Of a DNA stretch of 16,726 nt, positions 6,682-14,818 are shown piece after piece. The DNA lies in NCBI GenBank assembly GCA_004376975.1, contig SOJA01000115.1, positions 1 through 16,726 on the forward strand, read 5' to 3'. Position 1 is the first letter of the stretch; every line of letters begins with the position of its first letter. Origin of the DNA: Candidatus Bathyarchaeota archaeon. Its GTDB lineage: Archaea; Thermoproteota; Bathyarchaeia; Bathyarchaeales; UBA233. The notes under the pieces were generated by a model that saw nothing but the letters and a program-made list of their open reading frames with translations, searched no databases and was not told the origin of the DNA. The translations under genes were made by a program, and so were the position numbers.

Positions 6682-7857
6682 CTACTTCATGTGTATCTCG
6701 ACCACATCCCCATCTTCAAGGCTAAACGTCAAACCAACCCTTTGTGGACTAAAAACGAGACGTTCAGACCAGACTTTTGCAAAAGAGAATTTACTGCTGA
6801 AATCACTGTGAATATTCTTAGCTAAGTCACAGATCTTAGCCCCTTTCTCGAGTACAAATGGTCTTTTAGAACATTCTTTAGCGTTTGGTTCTTTAGTGTA
6901 GACACGTATCACATCTAATGCCTTAAATAGGGCTTCACCAAGCCTGTCTAATCCTTCCCCTGTTTTACATGAAATTGCAAGGACAGGTAACCGGTTGCCA
7001 ACATAGGTCTTCAGCATTTTGAGATTTGCTCTGCTTTTCTCCAAATCAATTTTGTTTGCAACGATCACCACTGGCTTATAAACCGTGCTTTCAAAAATCG
7101 CTTCTTCAACCTCGTCAAGCGTAGCATCTCCATAAATCTTGACAACAGCATCAGTGATACGATAACCCTTGAGCAATTCCCTAACATCCCTAAGAGTGCA
7201 GTCAACAAATCTCCCAACCAAAATTATCTGCAAGCCAGCACCCATAAATTTCCTTTCAACTTCAACGCGTGCCCTAGGTTTACTAACGAACACTCGAGCC
7301 TTTTCCATCTCATCCAAAATCAGCGACAATCGACCAACAGGGTCATACGACAAATCCAACATCAAGATCAAGCAGTCAGCATTTCGCGCTAAAGCTAGAG
7401 TCTGGACTCCACGTGCTTTATCATTAGCTAAGCCTTCCATCAACGCTGGAGTCTCAACCATTTGAAACTGCATATCCTCATAGGCCAGCATGCCAGGCCT
7501 CGGATCTCTTGTTGTGTAGGGGTTAGGTGAAACCTCAACCTTCGCATTTGTAGTGGACACGAGCAAACTGCTTTTTCCAGCATTCGTCAAACTGATTATT
7601 GCCACTTGAGCTGCTCCTTCTTTCTCTATGAAAAATTTTGGTCCACCCTTTCCAGCTCTTCTACGTTTCTTGTCCACCATCTCTCTTCGCAGAGCAGCCA
7701 TCTGCTTTTTTACTTGAGAACGCAGTTTCTCGTTACCTTTATGTTTCGGAACAAGACTCATAAACTCTTTTAAAAGCTGCAGTTTTACCCTCGGCTTTCT
7801 TGCTGCCGAAACCTCAGTCCATTTATGTTTAGCTTCAGCAGGCAAGTTTGTTGGCAT
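6682..7857 (-). CDS. DRG/Obg-like GTPase with C-terminal TGS domain and degenerate G1/G3
   Basis: A 391-residue member of the DRG-like Obg superfamily, probably ribosome-associated. The order is a basic helical N-terminus (about 1-75, including KKRRRAGKGG), a G domain, and a TGS domain (about 317-391, IRVYTKEPNAK to GDVVEIHMK). The P-loop reads SLTNAGKS (89-96): the first Gly of GxxxxGK[ST] is Ser, while Gly94, Lys95 and Ser96 are kept. Switch I has YTTRDPRPG (114-122). Where DRG proteins have DLPG there is VETPAL (134-139), so the G3 Asp and Gly are lost. The G4 motif NKID (268-271) and G5 SCKTGEG (about 299) are intact. Nucleotide binding looks possible; hydrolysis may be altered. A TATA-like GATATTAAAG lies near 7895-7905 on the minus strand. 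Confidence 0.88.
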   Translation of the reverse strand: MPTNLPAEAKHKWTEVSAARKPRVKLQLLKEFMSLVPKHKGNEKLRSQVKKQMAALRREMVDKKRRRAGKGGPKFFIEKEGAAQVAIISLTNAGKSSLLVSTTNAKVEVSPNPYTTRDPRPGMLAYEDMQFQMVETPALMEGLANDKARGVQTLALARNADCLILMLDLSYDPVGRLSLILDEMEKARVFVSKPRARVEVERKFMGAGLQIILVGRFVDCTLRDVRELLKGYRITDAVVKIYGDATLDEVEEAIFESTVYKPVVIVANKIDLEKSRANLKMLKTYVGNRLPVLAISCKTGEGLDRLGEALFKALDVIRVYTKEPNAKECSKRPFVLEKGAKICDLAKNIHSDFSSKFSFAKVWSERLVFSPQRVGLTFSLEDGDVVEIHMK

Positions 7858-7968
7858 AACCTAAACGCATCCACAAACATTAATTCCGAGAACTAGCTTT
7901 AATATCTGTTTCCACGGCAAGACACTGTCAAGTCTTTTGACCTTTTTCCAGAATCTACAGTGCATGTC

Positions 7969-8151
7969 TTAAATTAGGAGTTGAATGCAGTCTGCTATGA
8001 AATGAGAGATTACGGCCCCTGCTATGGCGAGTAAGGCGTATTTCACTCCTTCTTTGCAGGGGTTTCCATGGCTTGTTCTGCCATCATAGCTCTCCAGAAT
8101 GAACGCCATCACAGTTCCAACTGCAAAAGCAAGTGTTATAACATGTTCCAT
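7969..8151 (-). CDS. Small two-helix membrane protein
   Basis: A 60-residue protein with two hydrophobic segments: about residues 4-19 (VITLAFAVGTVMAFIL) and 38-60 (YALLAIAGAVISHFIADCIQLLI). A polar loop (ESYDGRTSHGNPCKEG) joins them. It was not assigned to a family. The hydrophobic pattern is far from random and the opposite strand gives only a low-complexity shadow frame, so it is probably real. The ATG at 8151 lacks a clear Shine-Dalgarno site. The neighbouring minus-strand frame at 8296-8494 also looks like a small membrane protein, and the two may have been related in function. Confidence 0.5.
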   Translation of the reverse strand: MEHVITLAFAVGTVMAFILESYDGRTSHGNPCKEGVKYALLAIAGAVISHFIADCIQLLI

Positions 8152-8295
8152 ACGGGAACAGTAAATGGCGACAATAGGATTAACACAGCTGCGACTGTTT
8201 ATGCAAATGCGAAAGACGTGTTAGTGAGTATCTCCCTTTTGTGTTGCTACTCCATAATCCATTGTTTCATGAATCTATAATGCTCTTTCCGCGGA

Positions 8296-8494
8296 TTAAG
8301 ACATGAAGAATCCGATGGAATTGCCGAAAGCATTTGCAAAGCCTCCGATTATCTCAGTAACCATCACAAAAACGAGTATTTGAAGTAGCCTCGGCAACAC
8401 CTATTATCAAGCCTAAACACATAATAAACCGCACGTCAAGTCCAAAGACAATTCCTTCCAAACGGTAGCTTTCATCTGACGAATCTTCAGACAT
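8296..8494 (-). pseudogene. Probable frameshifted small membrane protein gene
   Basis: On the minus strand the frame from the ATG at 8494 reads MSEDSSDESYRLEGIVFGLD and then VRFIMCLGLIIGVAEATS, a soluble start followed by a hydrophobic segment. It then runs into TRFCDGY and a stop near 8354. In the next frame, from about 8380, the sequence continues with the clearly membrane-like LLQILVFVMVTEIIGGFANA then FGNSIGFFMS, ending in TAA at 8296-8298. One extra base (or two lost) near 8375-8400 would split a two-helix protein of about 65 residues. This may be a real mutation, an assembly error, or two chance frames. A longer frame back to an ATG at 8587 exists, but its added residues look unconvincing. 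Confidence 0.35.
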
Positions 8495-8590
8495 CCTGAA
8501 ACACTTTGTTTTCAGTTCTTCCTGAACAGTCAACGATTTACACATTGCTCCAAAGCAATTCAAACTATATGCTGTCACGCTTATCATAAA

Positions 8591-8600
8591 CTTAAAATAA
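8591..8600 (+). promoter_or_regulatory. TATA box of EF-1alpha
   Basis: CTTAAAATAA lies about 77 bases before the ATG, predicting a start near 8620 and a leader of about 50 bases. The leader carries AAGGAGGA (8658-8664), the strongest Shine-Dalgarno sequence in the window, as expected for a highly expressed gene. Confidence 0.45.
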
Positions 8601-8671
8601 CTGAATGAACAGTTGTGTAAACGAATTCATCAAATACAGAGTTAATTCGATAAAAGTAAGGAGGAAAAAAA

Positions 8672-9976
8672 ATGAGTAAAACCGGAAAACCTCATTTGAA
8701 CTTGGTAATTATGGGACATGTGGACCATGGTAAATCAACAACAACAGGCCACATGTTATGTTTAGCAGGAGCCATTGAAGACAGAACAATAAAAGCTTAC
8801 GAGGAAGAAGCAAGCAAAATGGGGAAGGAAACTTTCAAGTTCGCATGGGTTCTCGATAACCTCAAAGAAGAGCGAGAAAGAGGATTAACAATTGATCTTC
8901 GATTCCTAAGATTTGAAACTAAAAAATACTACTTTACAGTCATAGATGCGCCTGGACACAGAGACTTCGTCAAGAACATGATTACAGGAGCAAGCCAAGC
9001 AGACGGAGCCATACTTTTTGTTTCAGCTAAAAGAGGCGAATTTGAGGCTGGCATAGGTGCAGGCGGTCAGACAAGAGAGCATGCATTCTTAGCTTTCACT
9101 TTAGGTGTAAACCAGCTAGTCGTAGCCATCAACAAAATGGATGATGCCTCAGTCAACTGGAAGGAAGAACGATTCAACGAGATCAAGAATGAAGTTGGCA
9201 GAACGCTTACGATGGTAGGCTTCAAGACTGAAAGAATCCACTTCGTGCCCACTTCAGGATGGACTGGTGACAACCTAGTTAAAAAAAGCGATAAAATGCC
9301 ATGGTACAAGGGACCAGCATTAATTGATTGCCTAGACGAATTTGTAGAGCCTTCTAAACCTACAGGTAAACCATTACGCATTCCAATTCAAGACGTTTAC
9401 ACAATTACAGGAGTAGGCACAGTTCCAGTCGGTAGAGTTGAGACAGGAATACTCAAGGAAGGGGACGAAGTTATATTCATGCCTGCTAACAAAAAGGGTG
9501 AAGTGAAATCGTTGGAAATGCACCATACAAAAATCCCAAAAGCTGAACCAGGCGATAACATTGGATTCAACGTTAGAGGCCTGGAAAGAGCAGATGTACG
9601 TCGTGGAGATGTTTGTGCACACGTTTCAAACCCAGCAACAGTTGCGAAGGAATTCATAGGACAAATCATCGTAATTTATCACCCCACAGCAATAGCCGCA
9701 GGATACACTCCGGTGTTCCACTACCACACTGGACAGGTCGCATGCAGATTTACAGAGCTGTTGACGAAAATTGACCCACGTTCAGGACAGATTGTGCAGG
9801 AAAACCCGGATTTCCTGAAAACTGGAGACGCTGCCATAGTAAAGGTAGAACCATTACATCCAGTCGCAATTGAAACATACACTGACTTCCCAGAGCTTGG
9901 CAGATTTGCAATTAGAGACATGGGAACAACAGTAGCTGCAGGCGTCGTAAAAGAAATAACGAAAAAAGGACTATAA
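8672..9976 (+). CDS. tuf: Translation elongation factor 1-alpha (aEF1A)
   Basis: A 434-residue GTPase that delivers aminoacyl-tRNA to the ribosomal A site. The G motifs are intact: GHVDHGKS (15-22), RGLTID in switch I (70-75), DAPGH (92-96), NKMD (154-157) and a PTSGW G5 region. Beta-barrel domains 2 and 3 follow, with typical aEF1A segments such as [21 protein letters not shown] and [15 protein letters not shown], and the C-terminus [20 protein letters not shown]. Length and domain order are standard. It is transcribed alone from its own promoter. The usual archaeal partner rps10 does not follow; a nuclease gene does. Confidence 0.98.
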   Translation: MSKTGKPHLNLVIMGHVDHGKSTTTGHMLCLAGAIEDRTIKAYEEEASKMGKETFKFAWVLDNLKEERERGLTIDLRFLRFETKKYYFTVIDAPGHRDFVKNMITGASQADGAILFVSAKRGEFEAGIGAGGQTREHAFLAFTLGVNQLVVAINKMDDASVNWKEERFNEIKNEVGRTLTMVGFKTERIHFVPTSGWTGDNLVKKSDKMPWYKGPALIDCLDEFVEPSKPTGKPLRIPIQDVYTITGVGTVPVGRVETGILKEGDEVIFMPANKKGEVKSLEMHHTKIPKAEPGDNIGFNVRGLERADVRRGDVCAHVSNPATVAKEFIGQIIVIYHPTAIAAGYTPVFHYHTGQVACRFTELLTKIDPRSGQIVQENPDFLKTGDAAIVKVEPLHPVAIETYTDFPELGRFAIRDMGTTVAAGVVKEITKKGL

Positions 9977-10027
9977 TCTTTTACTCCACCTATTTTTACG
10001 CCTACAACACCTTCTCAGCTAGTTCAC

Positions 10028-10050
10028 CGTATATTATGCTCAAGTTTTAT
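10028..10050 (+). promoter_or_regulatory. AT-rich promoter candidates for the XPF gene
   Basis: Two TATA-like elements, GTATATTATG (about 10029-10038) and AGTTTTATC (about 10043-10051), lie 55-77 bases before the nuclease ATG. Which one is used cannot be told from sequence. T-rich stretches just downstream of the EF-1alpha stop (9977-9997) probably end the preceding transcript. Confidence 0.3.
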
Positions 10051-10105
10051 CTGCAAGAAGCAACTAGTTTCTCAGGGTTAACTGAACAGCTAAAGAGTTG
10101 AGGAA

Positions 10106-10813
10106 ATGTCTGGAACGGAAACTTTAGTTCCATATTTGAAGGAAAAGAAGGGTAATGAGAAGGAGCCAACAATCATTGTTGACAGTCGAGAGGCAAACAC
10201 TGCTGCAAAAATAGTTAAAGGACTCCGAGAACGAGGCGTGACAATAGAAATTAAAGCATTACAGAAAGGCGATTACATATTGTCTAATGATTGTGCCGTA
10301 GAGCGAAAAACCGTTCAGGACTTCGTTTACACACTTACACATCGCCATCTCTTTGAACAACTTTTCAAGCTGAAAGAGGCTTATCCGAAAACGTTGATTC
10401 TCCTAGAAGGCTACCTGCCAATAATCTACAAGTACAGCAGAATCAATCCCGCATCCGTTTGGGGCGCAATGTTCCATTTGGCAAAAAATGGAATAGCAAT
10501 GGTGCACACGACATCATACAAGGAAACAATTGATTTCCTTTACATAGCTGCCCGCCAAGAACAAATAGTGGAAAAGAGAACCCCAGCCATTCATCCAATC
10601 AAAAAATGCGAAACCACAGCTGACGCTCAAATATTCTTCTTAGCTAGTTTGCCAAACATCGGAAGAGAAAAAGCCACAGCAATCCTCAAATCCTATCAAA
10701 CTCCACTAAATGCTCTGATAAATGTTGACGGGTGGTCTAAAACTGTGCATGGACTAGGCCCGAAAATAAGCGGCTACGCTAAAGAAGTATTAACAATCCC
10801 CTTCAGAGAGTGA
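10106..10813 (+). CDS. xpf: XPF/ERCC4-family structure-specific nuclease, short form
   Basis: A 235-residue DNA repair endonuclease of the XPF/Mus81 family, cutting 3' flaps and fork structures as a dimer. The N-terminal ERCC4 domain has IIVDSRE (23-29), GDYILS (55-60) and the catalytic VERKTVQDF (ERKxxxD, 65-73). It ends with two helix-hairpin-helix motifs (LPNIGREKATAIL about 182-194; VHGLGPKISGYAKEVL about 215-229). No helicase domain is present, so this is the short crenarchaeal form rather than euryarchaeal Hef. Crenarchaeal short XPFs depend on PCNA through a C-terminal PIP box; here the C-terminus (LTIPFRE) has no clear QxxLxxFF. GAGG sits very close to the ATG. The stop overlaps the next gene's start by four bases. 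Confidence 0.93.
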   Translation: MSGTETLVPYLKEKKGNEKEPTIIVDSREANTAAKIVKGLRERGVTIEIKALQKGDYILSNDCAVERKTVQDFVYTLTHRHLFEQLFKLKEAYPKTLILLEGYLPIIYKYSRINPASVWGAMFHLAKNGIAMVHTTSYKETIDFLYIAARQEQIVEKRTPAIHPIKKCETTADAQIFFLASLPNIGREKATAILKSYQTPLNALINVDGWSKTVHGLGPKISGYAKEVLTIPFRE

Positions 10814-11181
10814 AAGGCTTGGATGTGGAAATCGTTCCAACTCAAAAAGTCAGAATCTTAGGTTTGGACAAACGTTCCGTTAGAAACATAACATGGTGCG
10901 CCACAACATATGGAATGAGCCGGCTTCACTGGGTGGATGGCTATCTGTTATGCTTGGAAGTTTATGATAAGTCCTTTGAGTATGAGATTAAGAATAAGGA
11001 GTTTCCGATAAGTCACGTTTGCTATGCGGAGTTTCCAAAATACGAAAAGATGTTTGAGGTTGACAAGAGTCTTCAAATTCCAATAGTGAATGCTTCTGAT
11101 ATGGAAATATTCAAGAACATACTTGCCGCAATTCTAAAAAATGAAAAGGAAAATCCAAAGGCTAAAAAACCCCAAGTATAG
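10810..11181 (+). CDS. Uncharacterised protein coupled to XPF
   Basis: A 123-residue soluble protein I do not recognise. It starts at a GTG whose last three bases overlap the TGA of the nuclease gene (GTGA), a classic sign of translational coupling; a GTG at 10825 is an alternative start. Residues about 5-90 look like a mixed alpha/beta domain (VRILGLDKRSVRNITWCATT, YLLCLEVYDKSFEYEI, ISHVCYAEF). A helix (FKNILAAIL) and a basic tail (KNEKENPKAKKPQV) follow. Its three Cys are not arranged as a zinc site. The coupling suggests a role with XPF in repair or recombination; that is inference from position. It is followed at once by a T-rich stretch. Confidence 0.7.
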   Translation: MKGLDVEIVPTQKVRILGLDKRSVRNITWCATTYGMSRLHWVDGYLLCLEVYDKSFEYEIKNKEFPISHVCYAEFPKYEKMFEVDKSLQIPIVNASDMEIFKNILAAILKNEKENPKAKKPQV

Positions 11182-11182
11182 C

Positions 11183-11188
11183 TTTTTT
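11183..11188 (+). terminator. T-run terminator after the XPF operon
   Basis: Six thymines start two bases after the stop of the 123-residue gene, before a separate TATA box for the next gene. Archaeal RNA polymerase terminates at such runs without needing a hairpin. Confidence 0.4.
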
Positions 11189-11198
11189 CTAAAATATG

Positions 11199-11208
11199 CT
11201 TTTAAGTA
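11199..11208 (+). promoter_or_regulatory. TATA box of the ketopantoate reductase gene
   Basis: GCTTTTAAGTA lies about 38 bases upstream of the ATG at 11241, predicting a start near 11229 and a leader of about 12 bases without a Shine-Dalgarno site. Confidence 0.45.
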
Positions 11209-11240
11209 ACGTATAATCTAGTGTCGTTGCGGGATTGGAT

Positions 11241-12200
11241 ATGACTGTGGACAAGCCGACAATTGGGATTATCGGTTTGGGTCCTGTTGGAACTATTTTG
11301 GCCGCTCACTTAGCCAAGGGTGGAGCAGATGTGGTTGTGGAGGACATTGCCAAGGAGCTTTTGGCTAAAGTTAGCAAAGATGGTTTAAGGGTTTCTGGGA
11401 TTAAGAAGCTGTCTGCTCGGGTTGACAAAGTTGTGGGTTCGTTGGCTGAATTGGCTAAGTTCAAGCCTGACATTGTTTTTATTTCCACGAAGGCTTGTTT
11501 TCTGAAGAGTGTTTTGGCTGAGCTCAAGCCTGTGCACACATCTGGAATGAGATTTGTTAGTTTTCAGAACGGATTGGACAATGAGTGCTTAATTGCCGAG
11601 ACTTTGGGAATCGAGACTACTTATCGTGTGGTTATTAATTACGCTGGGAATTTAGACGGTCCTGGGGATGTGAGGATGAATTGGTTTCAACCTCCTAATT
11701 ACGTTGGTGCCTTTCGGAAGGGACTGTACAGGACTGATGAGACAACTAAGCACATTGCGGGTATAATGACAAGTTGTGGGTTGGCAACCGAGGAAGCATC
11801 AGATGTTAAAAGGCACGTTTGGGAAAAGACGATCTTGAACTCTGCTTTGTGTTCTGTTTGTGCTTTGACTGGTCAGACCATGAAGGAAGCGATGGAATAT
11901 GAGCCCAGTCATGATTTAAGTGTGAAGGTGTTGGAAGAAGGATTGGCAGTGGCGAAAGCAGACGGTTACGATTTCGGTGAAGATGCACTTGACAGATTTG
12001 CTAGTTATCTGGAGAAGGGCGGCGCCCATAAGCCCTCCATGTTGGTGGATGTTGAGAACAAAAGGGGGACCGAAGTTGACTTCATGAGCGGGGCTATTGT
12101 GAGTTATGGAAAACGATACGGGATTCAGACGTCTGTGAATGATGTTCTGACCAAATTGTTGAAGAGTTCGGAGAACACTTACTTGAGGAGGCGAAATTAG
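11241..12200 (+). CDS. panE: 2-dehydropantoate 2-reductase (ketopantoate reductase)
   Basis: A 319-residue ApbA/PanE-family enzyme that reduces 2-dehydropantoate to pantoate with NAD(P)H, a step towards coenzyme A. The N-terminus has a Rossmann GLGPVG motif, and VVVEDI sits at the end of strand 2. Other family marks are FQNGLDNE, the catalytic lysine in HVWEKTILNS (K196 from this ATG) with its Asn, and PSMLVDVENKRGTEVDF with the conserved Glu near residue 278. Length is normal. A TTG at 11235 could add two residues, but the ATG is preferred from promoter spacing. Archaea make pantoate this way and then use pantoate kinase and phosphopantothenate synthetase; neither is adjacent. The gene is GT-rich with many TTG Leu codons, unlike the A-rich genes to its left. 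A specialised paralogue on another 2-keto acid cannot be excluded. Confidence 0.87.
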   Translation: MTVDKPTIGIIGLGPVGTILAAHLAKGGADVVVEDIAKELLAKVSKDGLRVSGIKKLSARVDKVVGSLAELAKFKPDIVFISTKACFLKSVLAELKPVHTSGMRFVSFQNGLDNECLIAETLGIETTYRVVINYAGNLDGPGDVRMNWFQPPNYVGAFRKGLYRTDETTKHIAGIMTSCGLATEEASDVKRHVWEKTILNSALCSVCALTGQTMKEAMEYEPSHDLSVKVLEEGLAVAKADGYDFGEDALDRFASYLEKGGAHKPSMLVDVENKRGTEVDFMSGAIVSYGKRYGIQTSVNDVLTKLLKSSENTYLRRRN

Positions 12201-12301
12201 GGATTCTTGCGTGTACGTTCGCCCTGTTCTCTAAGGCTTAGACCACATTTTCCATGAAGTTTCCACTCTGAAGTTGTGAAAAATATTAAAAGAGTTTGAG
12301 T

Positions 12302-12309
12302 CTATATAA
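12302..12309 (+). promoter_or_regulatory. TATA box of the dehydratase operon
   Basis: CTATATAA sits about 30 bases before the ATG at 12336. This spacing predicts a leaderless or nearly leaderless transcript, consistent with the lack of a Shine-Dalgarno site. Confidence 0.55.
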
Positions 12310-12335
12310 CGCTAAAGCTGAGAGACGGAAGTTTC

Positions 12336-13451
12336 ATGGAACTACTAGAGCAGTTTAGAAACTTGATTTCCGTAGAGAACAAGTTCATCAAAGGATGGAA
12401 ACATCAAAACAAGCCTGTTTTAGGATATGCGTGCTCCTACACACCAGAAGAAATCATCTATGGTGGGGGGATTCTTCCTATCAGAGTCCTTGGAAGCCTT
12501 GAACCTCCAAAGTTAGCTGACGTTTATCTACCAGTAAATGTTTGTTCCTTTGCAAAATGCTGTTTTAACAAAGCCCTAAAAGGAGAATACGGTCTCTTAG
12601 ATGGCTATGTTGTTTCGAACTCTTGTGACAACCAAAACAAGACTTATGACCTCTGGAGGCACTGCACAGCAATTCATAAAACGTATTTCATAAACACTCC
12701 CCATAGTGCTACAGAAAACACCATAAAATTCTTCTACGAAGAGCTTGAAAGGTTCAAAGAATGGCTAACGAAAGAATTTGATGTTGAGATTTCTGAGGAA
12801 AATCTTAAGGATGCCATAGAAATTTTTAACGAGAACAGGCGGCTACTAAAAAGTGTTTATGAACTGAGAAAGCGGAGTCCTCCATTGGTGTCTGGGAGTG
12901 AAGCTCTTGAAATTGTATTGTCAAGCATGATGATTCCGAAGGATGAGCACAACAAGCTTTTACGCGCGTTACTTGAAGAAATTAAGAGCCGTGAAGACCT
13001 ACCCAAAAAAGGTGTGAGGCTTCTTGTTTCAGGCAGCGTTATGGGAAACTCTGAACTGTTTAGGCTTATTGAAAGTGTTGGTGGCCGCGTTGTTGCTGAC
13101 GACCTTTGCACTGGTTCACGGTATTTTTGGAACTTGGTGAGGGAAAACGGAGACTTTACGATGGCTATTGCCGAGAGATACTTGTGTAAGATTCCGTGCC
13201 CGTTCATGTATTCTTCTGAAGAAAGGTTCAAACATGTGAGAGAGATGGTGAAGCTTTTTGATGTTGAAGGTGTCCTGATTTTTTCCCTAAAGTCCTGTGA
13301 TGTTCATTCTTTTGACGCTCCTCTATTGGCTGAAGAACTAAGAGAGAACGAAGGCTTACCAGTTTCATGTCTTGAGTGGGAGCACTCTCTGAGCGGGATT
13401 GCACAGCTTAGGACAAGGATTGAAGCCTTTATTGAGATGTTGGAGGAATAA
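12336..13451 (+). CDS. 2-hydroxyacyl-CoA dehydratase / benzoyl-CoA reductase-like subunit 1
   Basis: A 371-residue HGD-D family protein (HgdA/HgdB, FldB/FldC, BcrB/BcrC). Family members bind a [4Fe-4S] cluster and use a single activated electron for radical dehydration of 2-hydroxyacyl-CoA, or for aromatic-ring reduction. Candidate cluster cysteines are C70 in NVCSFAKC, C97 in SNSCDN, and C321 in LKSCDVHSFDAP. It also has the family segments YTPEEIIYGGGILPIRV at the N-terminus and ADDLCTGSRYFW. It is the first gene of a two-gene unit; GGAGG near its 3' end serves the next gene, whose ATG is five bases past this stop. The ATPase activator (HgdC or BcrA/D type) needed for activity is not here. 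Substrate cannot be assigned from sequence. Confidence 0.87.
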   Translation: MELLEQFRNLISVENKFIKGWKHQNKPVLGYACSYTPEEIIYGGGILPIRVLGSLEPPKLADVYLPVNVCSFAKCCFNKALKGEYGLLDGYVVSNSCDNQNKTYDLWRHCTAIHKTYFINTPHSATENTIKFFYEELERFKEWLTKEFDVEISEENLKDAIEIFNENRRLLKSVYELRKRSPPLVSGSEALEIVLSSMMIPKDEHNKLLRALLEEIKSREDLPKKGVRLLVSGSVMGNSELFRLIESVGGRVVADDLCTGSRYFWNLVRENGDFTMAIAERYLCKIPCPFMYSSEERFKHVREMVKLFDVEGVLIFSLKSCDVHSFDAPLLAEELRENEGLPVSCLEWEHSLSGIAQLRTRIEAFIEMLEE

Positions 13452-13456
13452 CCTAA

Positions 13457-14668
13457 ATGAGCGAGAGAAGACTTGAAACGCTTAGGGGTTTCTATCGGAA
13501 CTATGTTAAGCCTTTCTATGAGGTGGCCCACAAAGCGAGAGAGGAAGGAAAGCTTGTGGCATGGGTGGCCTCCACTTTTCCAGTAGAAATCCTTCTTGCA
13601 ATGGACATTATTCCAGTGTGGCCTGAAAGCTATGCTTCCTTATGCGCTGCCAGAAGGGTTTCGGTTCCCTTATGTGAGTTGGCTGAAAGAAAAGGTTTTT
13701 CCAAAGACTTGTGCTCGTACCCAAGGTGTGTGCTTGGCTCCCTCTTTGACGGGGAGAATCTGCCTGAAGGAGGAATACCAAGACCAGACATTTTGGTCGC
13801 TTCGACGTGTGCTTGCGATACCCATCTGAAATGGTTTCAGGTTGCCAGTCGAATTTTCAAAAAACCTCTGCTTCTATTAGACGTTCCCTACAATGTTGAG
13901 AGTGCGAATCCAGAAAATCTGCCGGATTATTACATTCAACATTATGTTTCTCAGCTTGAAGACTTGATCAGTCTCCTCGAAAAGCATTCTGGGATTAGGC
14001 TTGATGAAGGCAAGCTTAGAAAAAGTTTGGAACTTTCAAATAGGGCAAGTGAACTTTGGCTTAAAGTTCAGGATTATAGAAAAAAGGTTCCAGCTCCTAT
14101 GGGAGCAAGAGAAGCGTTTTCCGCGGTTTATTTTATACTCTGCATTCCTGGGACAGAGCAAGCTGTGGAATTTTATGAAAGGCTTTGCAGCGAGCTTGAA
14201 CAGATGGTTAATCAGGGTGTGGGGGTTGCAGAAAAAGAGGAGTATCGTCTGGTTTGGGACAACCTTCCCTTATGGTTTGACCTTCAAATGTTTCCGTATC
14301 TGAGAAGCTTGGGAGCAGTTGTGGTTGCTGAGACTTTTTCACATGTCTGGACTGGAAGCTTGGACCCTTCAAGGCCTTATGAGACCTTGGCACGAAAACA
14401 TTTGTCAAACATGTCAAACTGTACCATTGAGGGGAGGATAAACTTGATCGCGGGTTTGGTGAGGGATTTTCGGGCGAATGGTGTTATCTTGCCAACGAAT
14501 TGGGGTTGTAGGATGATGACGATAGGAGAAACCGTAGTGAAGAAGAAAGTTCAGGAGATGACGGGAGTTTCGAGTCTGATACTAGATGTGGATTCAACGG
14601 ATTGGAGAAATTACGACGAATACCGAGTTAAGACAAAGCTGGAGACATACTTGAAGACTCTGAAATAG
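13457..14668 (+). CDS. 2-hydroxyacyl-CoA dehydratase / benzoyl-CoA reductase-like subunit 2
   Basis: A 403-residue second HGD-D family subunit, expected to pair with the product of the upstream gene. Family features are FPVEILLAMDIIPVWPE near residues 41-56, and candidate cluster ligands C86 (DLCSYPRC), C118 or C120 (ASTCACDTHLKWF) and C351 (PTNWGCRMM). A long helical middle and the segment GAVVVAETFSHVW match the second Rossmann-like domain. The usual third motif (H-S-C-K) reads N-W-G-C-R here. GGAGG ends ten bases before the ATG, and only five bases separate it from the upstream stop, so the two are co-translated. Known dehydratases are heterodimers of this kind; benzoyl-CoA reductases have the same two subunits plus two ATPase subunits. 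The next genes run on the opposite strand. Confidence 0.87.
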   Translation: MSERRLETLRGFYRNYVKPFYEVAHKAREEGKLVAWVASTFPVEILLAMDIIPVWPESYASLCAARRVSVPLCELAERKGFSKDLCSYPRCVLGSLFDGENLPEGGIPRPDILVASTCACDTHLKWFQVASRIFKKPLLLLDVPYNVESANPENLPDYYIQHYVSQLEDLISLLEKHSGIRLDEGKLRKSLELSNRASELWLKVQDYRKKVPAPMGAREAFSAVYFILCIPGTEQAVEFYERLCSELEQMVNQGVGVAEKEEYRLVWDNLPLWFDLQMFPYLRSLGAVVVAETFSHVWTGSLDPSRPYETLARKHLSNMSNCTIEGRINLIAGLVRDFRANGVILPTNWGCRMMTIGETVVKKKVQEMTGVSSLILDVDSTDWRNYDEYRVKTKLETYLKTLK

Positions 14669-14738
14669 CTCATTCCGGAAACTACTGGATTTCATCGAAG
14701 CACTTATCAGGTCTTCTGATACGTGGTGAGGTTATTTC

Positions 14739-14748
14739 TAGCGCGCTA
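14739..14748. repeat. Perfect 10-bp GC palindrome between convergent genes
   Basis: TAGCGCGCTA is a perfect palindrome in the 150-bp gap between the convergent dehydratase and DUF3795 genes. GCGCGC cores also occur downstream of three minus-strand genes, at 59-66, 433-439 and 15484-15489. The function is unknown. Confidence 0.3.
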
Positions 14749-14818
14749 TTGCCATCTGTAGGAATATGTGTGCGCACTCGCGTTTGTGTTGCTCAAAAAG
14801 AAGGGATAGAACGAGAAG

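Noticed and set aside
8068..8280. 70-residue plus-strand frame antisense to the small membrane protein
   Set aside because: Composition is irregular, it overlaps the better minus-strand gene, and it has no promoter or Shine-Dalgarno site.
9067..9669. Several minus-strand frames inside the EF-1alpha gene
   Set aside because: Shadows of a highly conserved, certain gene.
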